Assembly: GCF_002101585.1 (NCBI RefSeq)
Contig: NZ_LQOT01000060.1
Location: forward strand, 62,001-126,000
Source: Mycolicibacter engbaekii
GTDB lineage: Bacteria; Actinomycetota; Actinomycetes; Mycobacteriales; Mycobacteriaceae
Direction: 5' to 3'
DNA: 64,000 nt
Positions 22,680 through 32,640 of the stretch are shown here, piece by piece (within the stretch, counting starts at the first letter, position 1; the number at the start of each line of letters is the position of its first letter). Under the pieces are notes generated by a model. The model searched no databases. It was not told the DNA's origin and saw only the letters and a program-made list of their open reading frames with translations. The translations under genes and the position numbers were made by a program.

Positions 22680-22991
22680 ATGGCGACGTACGCAATCGTC
22701 AAGACCGGCGGCAAGCAGTACAAGGTTGCCGTTGGTGACGTGCTCAAGGTCGAGAAGATCGAGTCCGAGCCGGGATCGTCGGTCTCGCTGCCGGTCGCGC
22801 TGGTCGTGGACGGTGCGACCGTCACCACCGACGCGGCCAAGCTGGCGAAGGTATCGGTCACCGGTGAGGTGCTCGAGCACACCAAGGGTCCCAAGATCCG
22901 CATCCACAAGTTCAAGAACAAGACCGGCTACCACAAGCGGCAGGGGCACCGTCAGCAGCTGACCGTGCTCAAGGTCACCGGAATCGCGTGA
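22680..22991 (+). CDS. rplU: 50S ribosomal protein L21
   Basis: This 103-residue protein of the large subunit binds 23S r[23 protein letters not shown] and the C-terminal KKR/GHRQ pattern ([16 protein letters not shown]) are diagnostic. The ATG follows AGCAGAGG. It is the first gene of rplU-rpmA-obg-proB. Confidence 0.97.
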   Translation: MATYAIVKTGGKQYKVAVGDVLKVEKIESEPGSSVSLPVALVVDGATVTTDAAKLAKVSVTGEVLEHTKGPKIRIHKFKNKTGYHKRQGHRQQLTVLKVTGIA

Positions 22992-23038
22992 TGAGCCGTC
23001 CGGCGAAGAACAGATAACACTGAGCAGGAGACAACCAC

Positions 23039-23299
23039 ATGGCACACAAGAAGGGCGCTTCCAGCTCACGTAACGGGCGCGACTCCAATGCCCAGCGGCT
23101 CGGCGTCAAGCGGTTCGGCGGCCAGGTCGTCAAGGCCGGCGAGATCCTGGTCCGTCAGCGCGGCACCCACTTCCACCCCGGCATCAACGTCGGGCGCGGC
23201 GGCGACGACACCCTGTTCGCCACGGCACCCGGTTCGGTCGAGTTCGGGCTGAAGCGCGGCCGCAAGACCGTCAACATCGTGCCTGTCGCCCGCGACTAG
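23039..23299 (+). CDS. rpmA: 50S ribosomal protein L27
   Basis: This 86-residue protein has an N-terminal tail that reaches the peptidyl-transferase centre. [16 protein letters not shown] is the classic start, with no cleaved extension of the Firmicutes type. CAGGAG lies 8 nt upstream. It is 47 bp after rplU and 49 bp before obg. Confidence 0.97.
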   Translation: MAHKKGASSSRNGRDSNAQRLGVKRFGGQVVKAGEILVRQRGTHFHPGINVGRGGDDTLFATAPGSVEFGLKRGRKTVNIVPVARD

Positions 23300-23348
23300 T
23301 CGCCGGGCGTGATTGGGCGCCTTCGCGCGCCGGATAGGTAGTAACGCC

Positions 23349-24794
23349 ATGTCCCGGTTCGTCGACCGCGTTGTCATCCATGTGCGCGCCGGCGACGGGG
23401 GCAACGGCTGCGCGTCGATCCACCGGGAGAAGTTCAAGCCGCTCGGCGGCCCCGACGGTGGAAACGGCGGCCGCGGCGGCAGCGTCGTGCTGGTCGTCGA
23501 TCCCGGCGTGCACACGCTGCTGGACTTTCACTTCCGGCCGCACATCTCCGCGGCGTCCGGCAAGCAGGGACAGGGCAACAACAAGGTCGGCGCCGCCGGC
23601 GCGGACCTGGAAATCAAGGTTCCCGACGGCACCGTCGTCCTCGACGAACACGGCCGTCTGCTGGCCGACCTGGTGGGCGCGGGCGCGCGTTTCGAGGCGG
23701 CGGCCGGCGGGCGTGGCGGGCTGGGCAACGCCGCTCTGGTGTCGCGGGCCCGCAAGGCGCCCGGCTTCGCGCTGTTGGGGGAGAAGGGCGAAACCCGCGA
23801 CCTCACCCTGGAACTCAAGACCGTCGCCGACGTCGGCCTGATCGGGTTCCCCTCCGCGGGCAAATCCGCGCTGGTATCGGTGATCTCGGCGGCAAAGCCG
23901 AAGATCGCCGACTATCCCTTCACCACCCTGGCGCCGAACCTGGGCGTGGTCTCGGCCGGTGAGGACACCTACACCGTCGCCGATGTCCCCGGCCTTATCC
24001 CGGGTGCCTCCACCGGGCGCGGCCTGGGTTTGGATTTTCTGCGGCACATCGAACGCTGCGCGGTGCTGGTGCACGTCGTGGACTGCGCGACTGCCGAGCC
24101 CGGTCGGGATCCGCTGTCCGACATCGAGGCGATCGAGGCCGAACTCGCCGCCTACACCCCCACCATGCAGGGGGATTCGGTGCTCGGCGATCTGATCGAT
24201 CGGCCGCGGGCGGTGGTGCTCAACAAGATCGACGTGCCTGAGGCGCTCGAGATGGCGGAGTTCGTCCGCGACGACATCGTGGCCGAGCGCGGCTGGCCGG
24301 TGTTCATGGTCTCCACGGTGAGCCGGGTTGGCCTGCGGCCGTTGACGTTTGCACTGGCCGAGATGGTGCGCGACTACCGCGCCGCGCAACCGGAGCCGGT
24401 GGCGCGCCGGCCGGTGATCCGCCCGGTGGTCGCGGGGGAGACCGGCTTCAGTGTCGAACCCGACGGCGACGGTGGCTTCGTCGTGCGGGGCACCCGTCCC
24501 GAGCGCTGGGTGCACCAGACCAACTTCGACAACGACGAGGCGGTCGGCTACCTGGGCGACCGGCTGGCCCGGCTCGGGGTCGAGGAAGAGCTGCTGCGGC
24601 TGGGCGCCCGCCCGGGGTGTGCGGTGACCATCGGGGACATGACCTTCGACTGGGAGCCGGCCACACCGGCGGGGGTGGACGTCACGCTGTCGGGCCGGGG
24701 TACCGACAGCAGGCTGGAACGCACCGACCGCGTGGGGGCCGCCGAGCGCAAGGTCGCGCGCAAGCAACGGCGCGAGCACTCGGAGGATTCATGA
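23349..24794 (+). CDS. obg: GTPase Obg/CgtA
   Basis: This 481-residue GTPase acts in 50S subunit assembly and stress control. The Gly-rich Obg fold spans 1-158 ([12 protein letters not shown]). The G domain has G1 GFPSAGKS (166-173), G3 DVPG (212-215) and G4 NKID. An OCT domain is at the C-terminus, followed by a basic tail. The ATG at 23349 gives the family N-terminus (MSRFVDRV). The stop overlaps the proB ATG. Confidence 0.96.
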   Translation: MSRFVDRVVIHVRAGDGGNGCASIHREKFKPLGGPDGGNGGRGGSVVLVVDPGVHTLLDFHFRPHISAASGKQGQGNNKVGAAGADLEIKVPDGTVVLDEHGRLLADLVGAGARFEAAAGGRGGLGNAALVSRARKAPGFALLGEKGETRDLTLELKTVADVGLIGFPSAGKSALVSVISAAKPKIADYPFTTLAPNLGVVSAGEDTYTVADVPGLIPGASTGRGLGLDFLRHIERCAVLVHVVDCATAEPGRDPLSDIEAIEAELAAYTPTMQGDSVLGDLIDRPRAVVLNKIDVPEALEMAEFVRDDIVAERGWPVFMVSTVSRVGLRPLTFALAEMVRDYRAAQPEPVARRPVIRPVVAGETGFSVEPDGDGGFVVRGTRPERWVHQTNFDNDEAVGYLGDRLARLGVEEELLRLGARPGCAVTIGDMTFDWEPATPAGVDVTLSGRGTDSRLERTDRVGAAERKVARKQRREHSEDS

Positions 24795-25903
24795 GCCGCG
24801 TGCCCTCGGATGCGCGCGAGGCGGTCCGGACTGCGCGCAGTGTGGTGGTCAAGATCGGCACCACCGCGCTGACCACCGACAACGGCAGGTTCGACGCGGC
24901 CCGGCTGGCGGGACTCGCCGAGGCCATCGAGGCTCGGATGAAGGCCGGCTCGGACGTGGTGATCGTGTCCTCGGGGGCCATCGCCGCCGGCCTGGACCCA
25001 CTCGGGTTGAGCCGGCGGCCCACCGACCTGGCGACCAAGCAGGCCGCGGCCAGCGTGGGCCAGGTGGCGCTGGTCAACGCCTGGAGTGCCGCCTTCGGCC
25101 GATTCGGCCGCACCGTCGGGCAGGTGCTGCTGACCGCCCAGGATGTCTCGATGCGGGTGTCGCACACCAACGCCGCGCGCACCCTGGACCGGCTGCGCGC
25201 TTTGCACGCGGTGGCCATCGTCAACGAGAACGACACGGTGGCCACCAACGAGATTCGCTTCGGCGACAATGACCGGTTGTCCGCCCTGGTGGCGCATCTG
25301 GTCGGCGCCGACGCGCTGGTGCTGCTCTCCGACATCGACGGCCTCTACGACTCCGATCCGCGTAAGGGCCCGGCCCGACTGGTCCCGGAGGTGTCCGGAC
25401 CCGACGACCTCGCCGGCGTGGTCGCCAGCGAAGGCAGTCACCTGGGCACCGGCGGCATGGTCTCGAAGCTGTCGTCGGCGCTGCTGGCCGCCGACGCAGG
25501 CGTGCCGGTACTGCTGGCCGCGGCCGACGATGCCGCTGCGGCGCTGTCGGAGGCATCGGTCGGCACCGTCTTCGCCCCCCGGGCTCAGCGGCTTTCGGCA
25601 CGCAAATTCTGGGTGCGGCACGCCGCCGACGCGGCCGGGCTGCTGACGCTGGACGCCGGGGCGGTCGAGGCGGTGCTGGCGCGCCGCCGGTCGCTGTTGC
25701 CCGCCGGCATCGTCGCGGTGTCGGGCAGGTTCTACGGCGGCGACGTCGTCGAACTGTGCGGCCCGGACGGTTCGGTGGTCGCTCGCGGCGTTGTCGGCTA
25801 CGACGCCGCGGAGCTGGACGCCATGATCGGCCGTTCCACCGCCGACCTGGCACCCGATGCGCGGCGCCCGGTGGTCCACGCCGACGATCTGGTGGCGCTG
25901 TAG
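24791..25903 (+). CDS. proB: Glutamate 5-kinase
   Basis: This 370-residue enzyme phosphorylates glutamate in the first step of proline synthesis; ProA, encoded at 37140, takes the next step. The amino acid kinase domain carries [10 protein letters not shown] and the [17 protein letters not shown] motif, and a PUA domain fills the C-terminus from about 280. The ATG overlaps the obg stop. Feedback control by proline is usual for the family. Confidence 0.95.
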   Translation: MSRVPSDAREAVRTARSVVVKIGTTALTTDNGRFDAARLAGLAEAIEARMKAGSDVVIVSSGAIAAGLDPLGLSRRPTDLATKQAAASVGQVALVNAWSAAFGRFGRTVGQVLLTAQDVSMRVSHTNAARTLDRLRALHAVAIVNENDTVATNEIRFGDNDRLSALVAHLVGADALVLLSDIDGLYDSDPRKGPARLVPEVSGPDDLAGVVASEGSHLGTGGMVSKLSSALLAADAGVPVLLAAADDAAAALSEASVGTVFAPRAQRLSARKFWVRHAADAAGLLTLDAGAVEAVLARRRSLLPAGIVAVSGRFYGGDVVELCGPDGSVVARGVVGYDAAELDAMIGRSTADLAPDARRPVVHADDLVAL

Positions 25904-25912
25904 GTACCGGCC

Positions 25913-26674
25913 ATGAGCACGGTATTCACCATCGACGGCGCGGGTTGGAGCGGCTTTTTGCGGTTCATGTGCCGCGGCGCGGTCACCAGGGGCAAGACCA
26001 TCCGTCGCGTCGCCTACCCCAACGCCTACCGCGACGGCCTGCGCTACGTCCCTGCGGTACGGGCGGTGCAGCGCGGCGCTGCCGCCCTCGACGAGATGCT
26101 GACCGGCCACTTCGCCGCCGCGCCCGATGCCGACGACGTGCTGGTCTACGGGGTGAGCATGGGGGCCCAGGTCGCCTGCAAATGGCTGCGCGAGCGGGGG
26201 CCGGCATCGCCGGTGCCCACCGACAAGGTGTCGTTTGTGCTGCTGGCCAACCCGGAACAGCCGTTCCACGGCATCTATCGGGCCGACCCCAAGCTGGTCA
26301 CGTTCATGACCCTGCCCGATTACGGCGGCGTCGGGGTTCCGCCGGACACCCGATACCCGGTGACCGATCTGTGCCGGCAGTACGACGGCATGGCCGACTT
26401 TCCCAACCTCCCGGCCGCGCAGGTCCCCGCCGTGGCCGTCGTCAACGCCCTGGCGGGCCTGGTGACGATCCACAACAACTACTTCCGCGTCGATATCGAC
26501 AGCCCCGACAACCTCCGTACCCGCCGCGGCAATGTCACCTACGTCATGGCCCCGACGCGCCGGCCGCCGGCCTGCGCTCTGGGTGCGCTGTCGCCGGCCC
26601 GGCGGGAAAGGCGGCGCCGGAAGATCGAGAACTCCTACGATCGCTCGGCCTGGGCCCGTCCCGTCGCGAACTAG
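25913..26674 (+). CDS. Stand-alone PE-PPE-domain alpha/beta hydrolase
   Basis: This encodes 253 residues resembling the PE-PPE (PF08237) serine-hydrolase domain that mycobacteria usually attach to PE or PPE proteins. The nucleophile elbow is G80-V-S82-M-G84; the Asp and His of the triad cannot be fixed by eye. No PE/PPE N-terminus or signal peptide is present, so it may be cytoplasmic or leave by an unknown route. It begins 9 bp after proB and may be read from that operon. A basic C-terminal stretch (PARRERRRRK) is unusual. It converges on the tetR gene with a 7-bp gap. Confidence 0.7.
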   Translation: MSTVFTIDGAGWSGFLRFMCRGAVTRGKTIRRVAYPNAYRDGLRYVPAVRAVQRGAAALDEMLTGHFAAAPDADDVLVYGVSMGAQVACKWLRERGPASPVPTDKVSFVLLANPEQPFHGIYRADPKLVTFMTLPDYGGVGVPPDTRYPVTDLCRQYDGMADFPNLPAAQVPAVAVVNALAGLVTIHNNYFRVDIDSPDNLRTRRGNVTYVMAPTRRPPACALGALSPARRERRRRKIENSYDRSAWARPVAN

Positions 26675-26681
26675 TCGGGTA

Positions 26682-27314
26682 CTACTGTGCCGGTGTCAGA
26701 TACAATGCGCCCCATACGATTTCGGTGATCGTCCGGGCGATCTCGGCGTCGTGCTGCGGGTCCCGGGACGGCAGGTCCTGCTGGCAGACCCGCTCCACCA
26801 TCCAGGTCAGCGCACTGGCGGTGGCGGCGGCCGGTAGCGCGCGGCGAATGGCGCCGTCGGCCTGGCCGGCTTCGATGACCCCGGTCAGCCGGCCGGCGAT
26901 CGACGTCAGCAGCTCTCGGTAGGTGTTGCCCACCAGCGGGTCGTAGGCGGCCATTTCGTTCAGCGCGATGAGCAGCGGTTGATGGCGCCGATAGCTGGCG
27001 ATGATGGCGGCCATCGCCGCGCCGACATCGGCTGGATCATGGCGGTGCGCCACGTCCCACCATCGCTGTGCGCTCGAGGCGAGGTCGCCGAAGACCTGAC
27101 CGGCCAGCCGGCGCAGCAGGTGGCCCTTGTCCTCGAAGTAGATGTAGAAGCTGGCGCGTGAGATGCCGGCCGCAGTGGCCAACCGGTCCACGCTGAGCTC
27201 GGTGAAACTGGCGCCGGCGCCCATCAGCCGTTCGGTGGCGTCGAGCAGGCGGCGCTCGATGTCCTGGCGCCGCTGTTGCCGGCCGCCGGGAGGCTTGCGG
27301 GTCACAGAAGCCAC
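26682..27314 (-). CDS. TetR-family transcriptional regulator
   Basis: This encodes 210 residues with an N-terminal HTH (LSVDRLATAAGISRASFYIYFEDKG split around 40-65) and a helical ligand-binding C-terminal domain. The GTG start has TAACCT 7 nt upstream (27327-27322), which suggests a leaderless mRNA. It is divergent from the P450 gene, and a perfect palindrome at 27348-27364 lies in the -35 region of both promoters, so it probably represses itself and the P450. The ligand is unknown. Confidence 0.88.
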   Translation of the reverse strand: MASVTRKPPGGRQQRRQDIERRLLDATERLMGAGASFTELSVDRLATAAGISRASFYIYFEDKGHLLRRLAGQVFGDLASSAQRWWDVAHRHDPADVGAAMAAIIASYRRHQPLLIALNEMAAYDPLVGNTYRELLTSIAGRLTGVIEAGQADGAIRRALPAAATASALTWMVERVCQQDLPSRDPQHDAEIARTITEIVWGALYLTPAQ

Positions 27315-27321
27315 AACGCCG

Positions 27322-27327
27322 AGGTTA
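27322..27327 (-). promoter_or_regulatory. -10 element for leaderless tetR
   Basis: TAACCT on the minus strand, 7 nt before the GTG at 27314. The matching -35 region falls on the palindrome at 27348. Confidence 0.5.
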
Positions 27328-27343
27328 CCGAGGAAAAGACGCC

Positions 27344-27373
27344 TTGACTAGACAAGATGTCTAGACCTATCGT
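27344..27373 (+). promoter_or_regulatory. P450 gene promoter
   Basis: TTGACT (27344-27349), an 18-bp spacer and TATCGT (27368-27373) fit a SigA-type promoter. The spacer is filled by the palindrome at 27348-27364, so a bound dimer would block RNA polymerase. Confidence 0.55.
27348..27364. promoter_or_regulatory. Palindromic operator between tetR and P450
   Basis: CTAGACA-AGA-TGTCTAG is a perfect inverted repeat of 7-bp arms with a 3-bp centre, the usual shape of TetR operators, in the 103-bp divergent gap. Confidence 0.65.
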
Positions 27374-27417
27374 CGGAGAATCCCGCTGTGACCGGGGTCA
27401 TATCCCCAGGAGGCCTC

Positions 27418-28674
27418 GTGACCGCACCGCCCGCCGCACGCACCTACGACAACGTGGACCTGTCCTCCCGCGCGTTCTGGTCTGCCACCGCCGCGCATCG
27501 GGAGCGATCCTTCGCCGCCCTGCGCGCCGAGCGTCCGGTGAGCTGGCATCCGCCGGTCGAGGACGCCATGCTCAACGATCCCGACGATCCCGGCTTCTGG
27601 GCGATCACCCGCCACGCCGACATCGTCACGGTGAGTCGCGCCAACGATGTGTTCGTGTCGGGCAAGGGCGTCATGTTCGAGAACTTTCCCGAAGAGACGC
27701 TGGAGACCACGCAGTCCTTCCTGGCCATGGACCCGCCCCGGCACACGAAGTTGCGCAAGCTGGCCACGGCGGCATTCACGCCCCGACAGATCAGGCGCAT
27801 CGAGGACTCGATCAAGGCGAACGCCAAGGCGATCGTCGAAGAACTCACCGCCGCCGGCAGCGGAGCCGACTTCGTCGAGCACTGCGCCAAGGAACTGCCG
27901 CTGCGCACGCTGGCCGACATGGTCGGCGTCCCGGACTCCGAGCGCGAGCAGGTGGCCCACGCCGCCGATGCGTTGGTGTCCACCAACGACCCGGTGTTTC
28001 TCGCCGGGCGCGACCCGCTGGCGGTGATGGGTGAAAACATCATGTACCTGCACCAGGTCGCCGGCGCACTGGCCGCGCAGCGCCGGGAGTCGCCCGGCGA
28101 CGATCTGTTCAGCGGCCTGGTCAACGCCGAGGTCGACGGCGATCGGCTCACCGACGCCGAAGTGTCGGCCTACTTCGTGCTGCTGGCGGTGGCCGGCAAC
28201 GACACCACCCGCCAGGCCACCAGTCACGCCCTGCGGGCGCTCACCGATTTCCCCGACCAACGCCGGTGGCTGCTGGCGGACTTCGACCGTCGGATCGGGA
28301 CCGCCGTCGAGGAGTTCGTCCGCTACGCCACGCCGGTGATGACCTTCCGGCGCACCGCGGCAACCGATTACGAGCTGGGCGGCCAGACGATTCGGGCCGG
28401 TGACAAGGTGGCGATGTTCTACTCCTCGGGTAACCGGGATGAGCAGGTGTTCGACCAGCCGGATCGCCTGGACCTGAGCCGCGACCCGAATCCGCACGTG
28501 GGCTTCGGCGGTGGCGGCCAGCACTACTGCCTGGGAACCCATGTGGCGCGGGCCCAGCTGCGGGCCATATTCGGCGAGCTGCTTGTGCAGCTGCCGAACA
28601 TCGAGGCCGGTGAGCCGGAGTACCTAGCGGGCAGCTTCATCCACGGGATCCGGGCTATGCCCTGCACCTTCTGA
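27418..28674 (+). CDS. Cytochrome P450
   Basis: This encodes 418 residues. The I-helix motif AGNDTT is at 259-264, ExxR is E299-x-x-R302, and the haem-binding loop FGGGGQHYC places the ligand at Cys371. By eye it is nearest the bacterial CYP124/125/142 type (oxidation of lipid or sterol side chains), but the family cannot be fixed. The GTG at 27418 follows AGGAGG (27408-27413); a GTG at 27388 is in frame but close to the predicted transcript start. No ferredoxin gene lies beside it. Its last 51 bp overlap the convergent MFS gene. Confidence 0.92.
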   Translation: MTAPPAARTYDNVDLSSRAFWSATAAHRERSFAALRAERPVSWHPPVEDAMLNDPDDPGFWAITRHADIVTVSRANDVFVSGKGVMFENFPEETLETTQSFLAMDPPRHTKLRKLATAAFTPRQIRRIEDSIKANAKAIVEELTAAGSGADFVEHCAKELPLRTLADMVGVPDSEREQVAHAADALVSTNDPVFLAGRDPLAVMGENIMYLHQVAGALAAQRRESPGDDLFSGLVNAEVDGDRLTDAEVSAYFVLLAVAGNDTTRQATSHALRALTDFPDQRRWLLADFDRRIGTAVEEFVRYATPVMTFRRTAATDYELGGQTIRAGDKVAMFYSSGNRDEQVFDQPDRLDLSRDPNPHVGFGGGGQHYCLGTHVARAQLRAIFGELLVQLPNIEAGEPEYLAGSFIHGIRAMPCTF

Positions 28675-29913
28675 GTTGGCTGAGACCGCCGGCTGCCCGA
28701 ATCGCCGGCCGGTGGCGTCCTTGCCGATCGCGGTGAGCACGATGACGGCGATCAGCGTCGGCACCAGGGTGACGACCAGGGCGAAGGGATAGCCGCGGCT
28801 GGCCGCGATGTGCTCCTGGATCGGAAGGTTGAACGCCGCGAACAGATTGCCCAGCTGGTAGGTCACCCCGGGATAGAAGCCGCGGATCGCATCGGGCGAC
28901 ATCTCGGTCAGGTGTGCCGGGATGACACCCCAGGCGCCCTGCACGCAGATCTGGATCAGGAAGGAGCCGAGGCACAGCATGCCCGCGGTCTGCGACAAGG
29001 CGAACAGCGGCACGATCGGCAAACCCATCACCGCGGCAAAGATGATCGCGTGGCGCCGGCCCACTCGTTGCGACAGCGAGCCGAAGAACAGCCCGCCGAT
29101 GATCCCGCCGATGTTGTAGATCACCGCGATCCACTTGGCCGTGACGTGGGACAGGCCCGCGCCGTCGGCCGACGTCAGAAAGGTCGGGTAGATGTCGTGG
29201 GTGCCGTGGCTCATCCAGTTGAACGCGGTCATCAGCAGGACCAGATAGCAGAACCGGCGCAGCACCTTGCCTTCGGTGAAGACGTCACGGATCTTGGTGC
29301 TGGTCAACCGCATCCGGTCTTGGGTGGCCTGCCACACCTCGGACTCGGTCACCCGGTAGCGAATCAGCAGACTCACCAACGCCGGCAGGATGGAAAGCCC
29401 GAACAGCCAGCGCCAGGACAGTCCCAGGACGTCGTTGACCAGCAGCGAGGCCAAGGTGGCTGCCAGGTAGCCGAACAGATACCCCTCCTGCAACAACCCG
29501 GAGAAGAACCCGCGCCGCTCCGGGGGGATCTTCTCCATGGCCAGCGCCGCGCCGAGCCCCCACTCGCCGCCCATCCCGATTCCGTACAGCAGGCGCAGAA
29601 TCACCAGCACGGTGAAGGTGGGCGCGAAGGCGCACAGGAATCCCACCGTCGAGTAGAAGATCACGTTGACCATCAGCGGTATCCGCCTGCCGACCCGGTC
29701 GGCCCACAGGCCGAACAGCAGCGCGCCCAGCGGGCGCATCATCAGGGTGGCGGTGGTCAGAAACGCGACCTCGGTCTTGGTGTGGCCGAAGGTCTTGGCG
29801 ATGTCGGCGTAGACGAACACCACGATGAAATAGTCGAAGGCGTCCATCGACCAGCCCAGCACCGCTGCGAGGAAGGAATTGCGCTGGTCGGGAGTGAGTC
29901 GCTGCTTCGCCAC
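28624..29913 (-). CDS. MFS transporter, sialate/lactate:H+ symporter-like
   Basis: This encodes 429 residues with about 12 membrane segments. [15 protein letters not shown] in the first helix, the loop motif LWADRVGRR, and [23 protein letters not shown] are typical of metabolite:H+ symporters such as NanT and JEN1-like carboxylate carriers. The substrate is unknown. The GTG start is near TATGCT, only 3 nt away. It converges with the P450 gene, and the two coding ends overlap by 51 bp. Confidence 0.85.
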   Translation of the reverse strand: MAKQRLTPDQRNSFLAAVLGWSMDAFDYFIVVFVYADIAKTFGHTKTEVAFLTTATLMMRPLGALLFGLWADRVGRRIPLMVNVIFYSTVGFLCAFAPTFTVLVILRLLYGIGMGGEWGLGAALAMEKIPPERRGFFSGLLQEGYLFGYLAATLASLLVNDVLGLSWRWLFGLSILPALVSLLIRYRVTESEVWQATQDRMRLTSTKIRDVFTEGKVLRRFCYLVLLMTAFNWMSHGTHDIYPTFLTSADGAGLSHVTAKWIAVIYNIGGIIGGLFFGSLSQRVGRRHAIIFAAVMGLPIVPLFALSQTAGMLCLGSFLIQICVQGAWGVIPAHLTEMSPDAIRGFYPGVTYQLGNLFAAFNLPIQEHIAASRGYPFALVVTLVPTLIAVIVLTAIGKDATGRRFGQPAVSANSEGAGHSPDPVDEAAR

Positions 29914-29963
29914 CCGAGCATAGTGCCGGATTTCGGGCGCGATTGTGGGCGACTGACGCCGAT

Positions 29964-30518
29964 TTAACGCGACGAAATCTCACCGATCAGTTCGGCGGTG
30001 CTGGACTCCTCGACCCCCATGTTGCGGCGCATCATCTCGCACGCCGCCGCACCCAGTTCCGCATCGATGTGCGCGATCGCGTCAACGGGGATCACCACCG
30101 GCAGGTGCCGGACATAGGCGTCCAGTGCCGTATAGAGGATGCACTGTTCGGTGACCTGGCCGGTCAGGATCAGCCGCCGGGCGCCCAGCCGGCCCAGCAG
30201 ATACTCCAGCGGGCTGGCGTAGAACGCGCTGTGCCGCACCTTGGTCATCGTCTGGTCGCCGCGCTGCGGCACCAGCGGGCGGACCAGGTCCGGGCGGGCG
30301 CCGTCCAGCGCCGAGGCGACGATATCGGCGAATCCGCCGGTGAAGTCACCGTAGTTGTCGTTGACGTAGATCAGGTCGACCGCGTCGGTGGCCCGGGCAT
30401 GTTCGACCAGTTCGGCCAGGGAATGCACCATCGTGGCGACGTTGGCTGCCAGGGGCTCGGCGTCGGGGTGCCGATAGCTGTTGAGCATGTCGACGACCAC
30501 CAATGCGGTATCGGTCAT
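29964..30518 (-). CDS. Isochorismatase-family cysteine hydrolase
   Basis: This encodes 184 residues with the family triad at D10 (VVVDML), K93 (MTKVRHSAF) and C126 ([13 protein letters not shown]). The family includes nicotinamidases, isochorismatases and ureidoacrylate or carbamoyl hydrolases. The divergent neighbour nadE makes an NAD-linked role possible, but the metal-binding residues of nicotinamidase (D-x-H-H) are not obvious, so the reaction is open. The start ATG is 58 bp from the nadE start. Confidence 0.82.
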   Translation of the reverse strand: MTDTALVVVDMLNSYRHPDAEPLAANVATMVHSLAELVEHARATDAVDLIYVNDNYGDFTGGFADIVASALDGARPDLVRPLVPQRGDQTMTKVRHSAFYASPLEYLLGRLGARRLILTGQVTEQCILYTALDAYVRHLPVVIPVDAIAHIDAELGAAACEMMRRNMGVEESSTAELIGEISSR

Positions 30519-30576
30519 GGCCCTGGAGATACCCGAAAGCTGCGAATCGACACAACGGGGGCGACAATGACAGGCG

Positions 30577-32631
30577 ATGAACTCTTCTGGAGCCTTCTAC
30601 AACGCCTACCGGCACGGGTTCGCGCGGGTCGCCGCGTGCACCCACCACACCACGCTGGCCGAACCGGCTGCCAATGCCGCCTCGGTGCTACGGCTGGCCC
30701 GCGACTGCCATGACGACGGTGTCGCCCTGGCCGTGTTCCCCGAGCTCACCCTGTCGGGGTACTCCATCGACGACATCCTGCTGCAGGACACGCTGCTCGA
30801 CGCCGTCGAGGCGGCACTGCTGCAGATCGTCGCCGAGTCGGCGCAGCTGCTGCCGGTGCTGGTGGTGGGCGCACCGCTGCGCTACACCCACCGCGTCTAC
30901 AACACCGCGGTCGTGATCCACCGCGGGCGCATCCTCGGGGTGGCACCCAAGTCCTACCTGCCGACGTATCGGGAGTTCTACGAGAGCCGCCAGATGGCGG
31001 CCGGCGCCGGTGAGCGCGGCACGGTGCAACTGGGCGGGGTGCCGGTGCCGTTCGGGCCCGACCTGCTGTTCGCCGCCACCGATCTGCCGGGTTTCGTGGT
31101 GCACGCCGAGGTGTGCGAGGACATGTTCGTCCCGGTCCCGCCCAGCGCGCAGGCCGCCCTGGCCGGAGCGACGGTCCTGGTCAACCTGTCCGGCAGTCCC
31201 ATCACCGTCGGCCGGGCCGATGACCGCCGCCTGCTGGCCAGGTCGGCGTCGGCGCGATGCCTGGCCGCCTACGTCTATGCCGCCGCCGGAGAGGGCGAGT
31301 CGACCACCGATCTGGCCTGGGACGGCCAGACGATGATCTGGGAGAACGGCAACCTGCTGGCCGATACCGAGCGGTTCCCCAGCGGAGCGCGCCGGTCGGT
31401 CGCCGATGTGGACCTCGGGCTGCTGCGGGCCGAGCGGTTGCGCATGGGGACCTTCGACGACAACCGCCGCCAGCAGCCCGAGGCGGTGCGGCAGTTCCGC
31501 ACCGTTGAGTTCCGGCTGGAGCCGCCCGCCGGCGACATCGGCCTGCGCCGGGTGGTCGAGCGGTTCCCGTTCGTTCCCGCGAATCCCCAGCGGCTGCAGC
31601 AGGATTGCTACGAGGCCTACAACATTCAGGTGTCGGGCCTGGAGCAGCGACTGCGCGCACTCGGTCATCCCAAGGTGGTCCTGGGGGTGTCGGGTGGGTT
31701 GGACTCCACGCACGCCCTGATCGTCGCCGCGCGCGCGATGGACCGGCAGAACCGGCCGCGCAGCGACATCCTGGCCTTCACGCTGCCCGGTTTCGCCACC
31801 GGGGAACGCACCAAGGCCAACGCCGCCGCCCTGAGCAAGGCGCTGGGGGTGACCTTCGCGGAGATCGACATTCGCGAGACCGCGTCACTGATGCTGCGCG
31901 AGCTTGAGCACCCGTTCGCCCGGGGGGAAGCGGTCTACGACGTCACCTTCGAGAATGTGCAGGCGGGGCTGCGCACCGATTACCTGTTCCGGATCGCCAA
32001 CCAGAACGGCGGCATCGTGCTGGGCACCGGTGACCTGTCGGAGCTGGCGCTGGGCTGGTCCACCTACGGGGTGGGCGATCAGATGTCGCACTACAACGTT
32101 AACGGCGGAGTGCCGAAAACGCTGATCCAGCACCTGATTCGCTGGGTGATCAACGCGGGCGAGTTCGACGCCGACGTGTGCGCGGTGCTGGCGTCGGTGC
32201 TCAACACCGAGATCAGTCCGGAGCTGGTCCCGGCCGGCGAGGGGGAGGAGATCCAGCGCAGCGAGGACACCGTGGGGCCCTATGCGCTGCAGGACTTCGC
32301 CTTGTTCTCGGTGCTGCGTTTCGGATTCCCGCCGGACAAGATCGCCTTCCTGGCGTGGCACGCCTGGCATGACGTCGAGGGCGGCTCCTGGCCCCCGGGT
32401 TACCCCGCGGACAAACGGCAGGCGTACTCGCTGGCGGAGATCCGCCGTTGGCTGAAGGTGTTCGCCCAGCGGTTCTATTCCTTCAGCCAGTTCAAGCGGT
32501 CCGCACTGCCCAACGGGCCCAAGGTGTCCCATGGCGGAGCGTTGTCGCCGAGGGGTGACTGGCGGGCTCCGTCGGACATGTCGGCGCAGGTCTGGCTCGA
32601 CGCGATCGAACGCGACATCCCGCAGGGGTAG
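30577..32631 (+). CDS. nadE: Glutamine-dependent NAD+ synthetase
   Basis: This 684-residue enzyme turns deamido-NAD into NAD using ammonia made from glutamine. The nitrilase-type glutaminase domain has E56 (FPELTLSGY), K125 (PKSYLPTYREFYE) and C180 (EVCEDMF). The synthetase domain has the PP-loop SGGLDS near residue 372 and GTGDLSELALGW. The sequence is very close to M. tuberculosis NadE (Rv2438c), including an internal ammonia-tunnel-type architecture. In that species it directly follows proB; here five genes intervene. Confidence 0.97.
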   Translation: MNSSGAFYNAYRHGFARVAACTHHTTLAEPAANAASVLRLARDCHDDGVALAVFPELTLSGYSIDDILLQDTLLDAVEAALLQIVAESAQLLPVLVVGAPLRYTHRVYNTAVVIHRGRILGVAPKSYLPTYREFYESRQMAAGAGERGTVQLGGVPVPFGPDLLFAATDLPGFVVHAEVCEDMFVPVPPSAQAALAGATVLVNLSGSPITVGRADDRRLLARSASARCLAAYVYAAAGEGESTTDLAWDGQTMIWENGNLLADTERFPSGARRSVADVDLGLLRAERLRMGTFDDNRRQQPEAVRQFRTVEFRLEPPAGDIGLRRVVERFPFVPANPQRLQQDCYEAYNIQVSGLEQRLRALGHPKVVLGVSGGLDSTHALIVAARAMDRQNRPRSDILAFTLPGFATGERTKANAAALSKALGVTFAEIDIRETASLMLRELEHPFARGEAVYDVTFENVQAGLRTDYLFRIANQNGGIVLGTGDLSELALGWSTYGVGDQMSHYNVNGGVPKTLIQHLIRWVINAGEFDADVCAVLASVLNTEISPELVPAGEGEEIQRSEDTVGPYALQDFALFSVLRFGFPPDKIAFLAWHAWHDVEGGSWPPGYPADKRQAYSLAEIRRWLKVFAQRFYSFSQFKRSALPNGPKVSHGGALSPRGDWRAPSDMSAQVWLDAIERDIPQG

Positions 32632-32640
32632 GGCGAGGGT

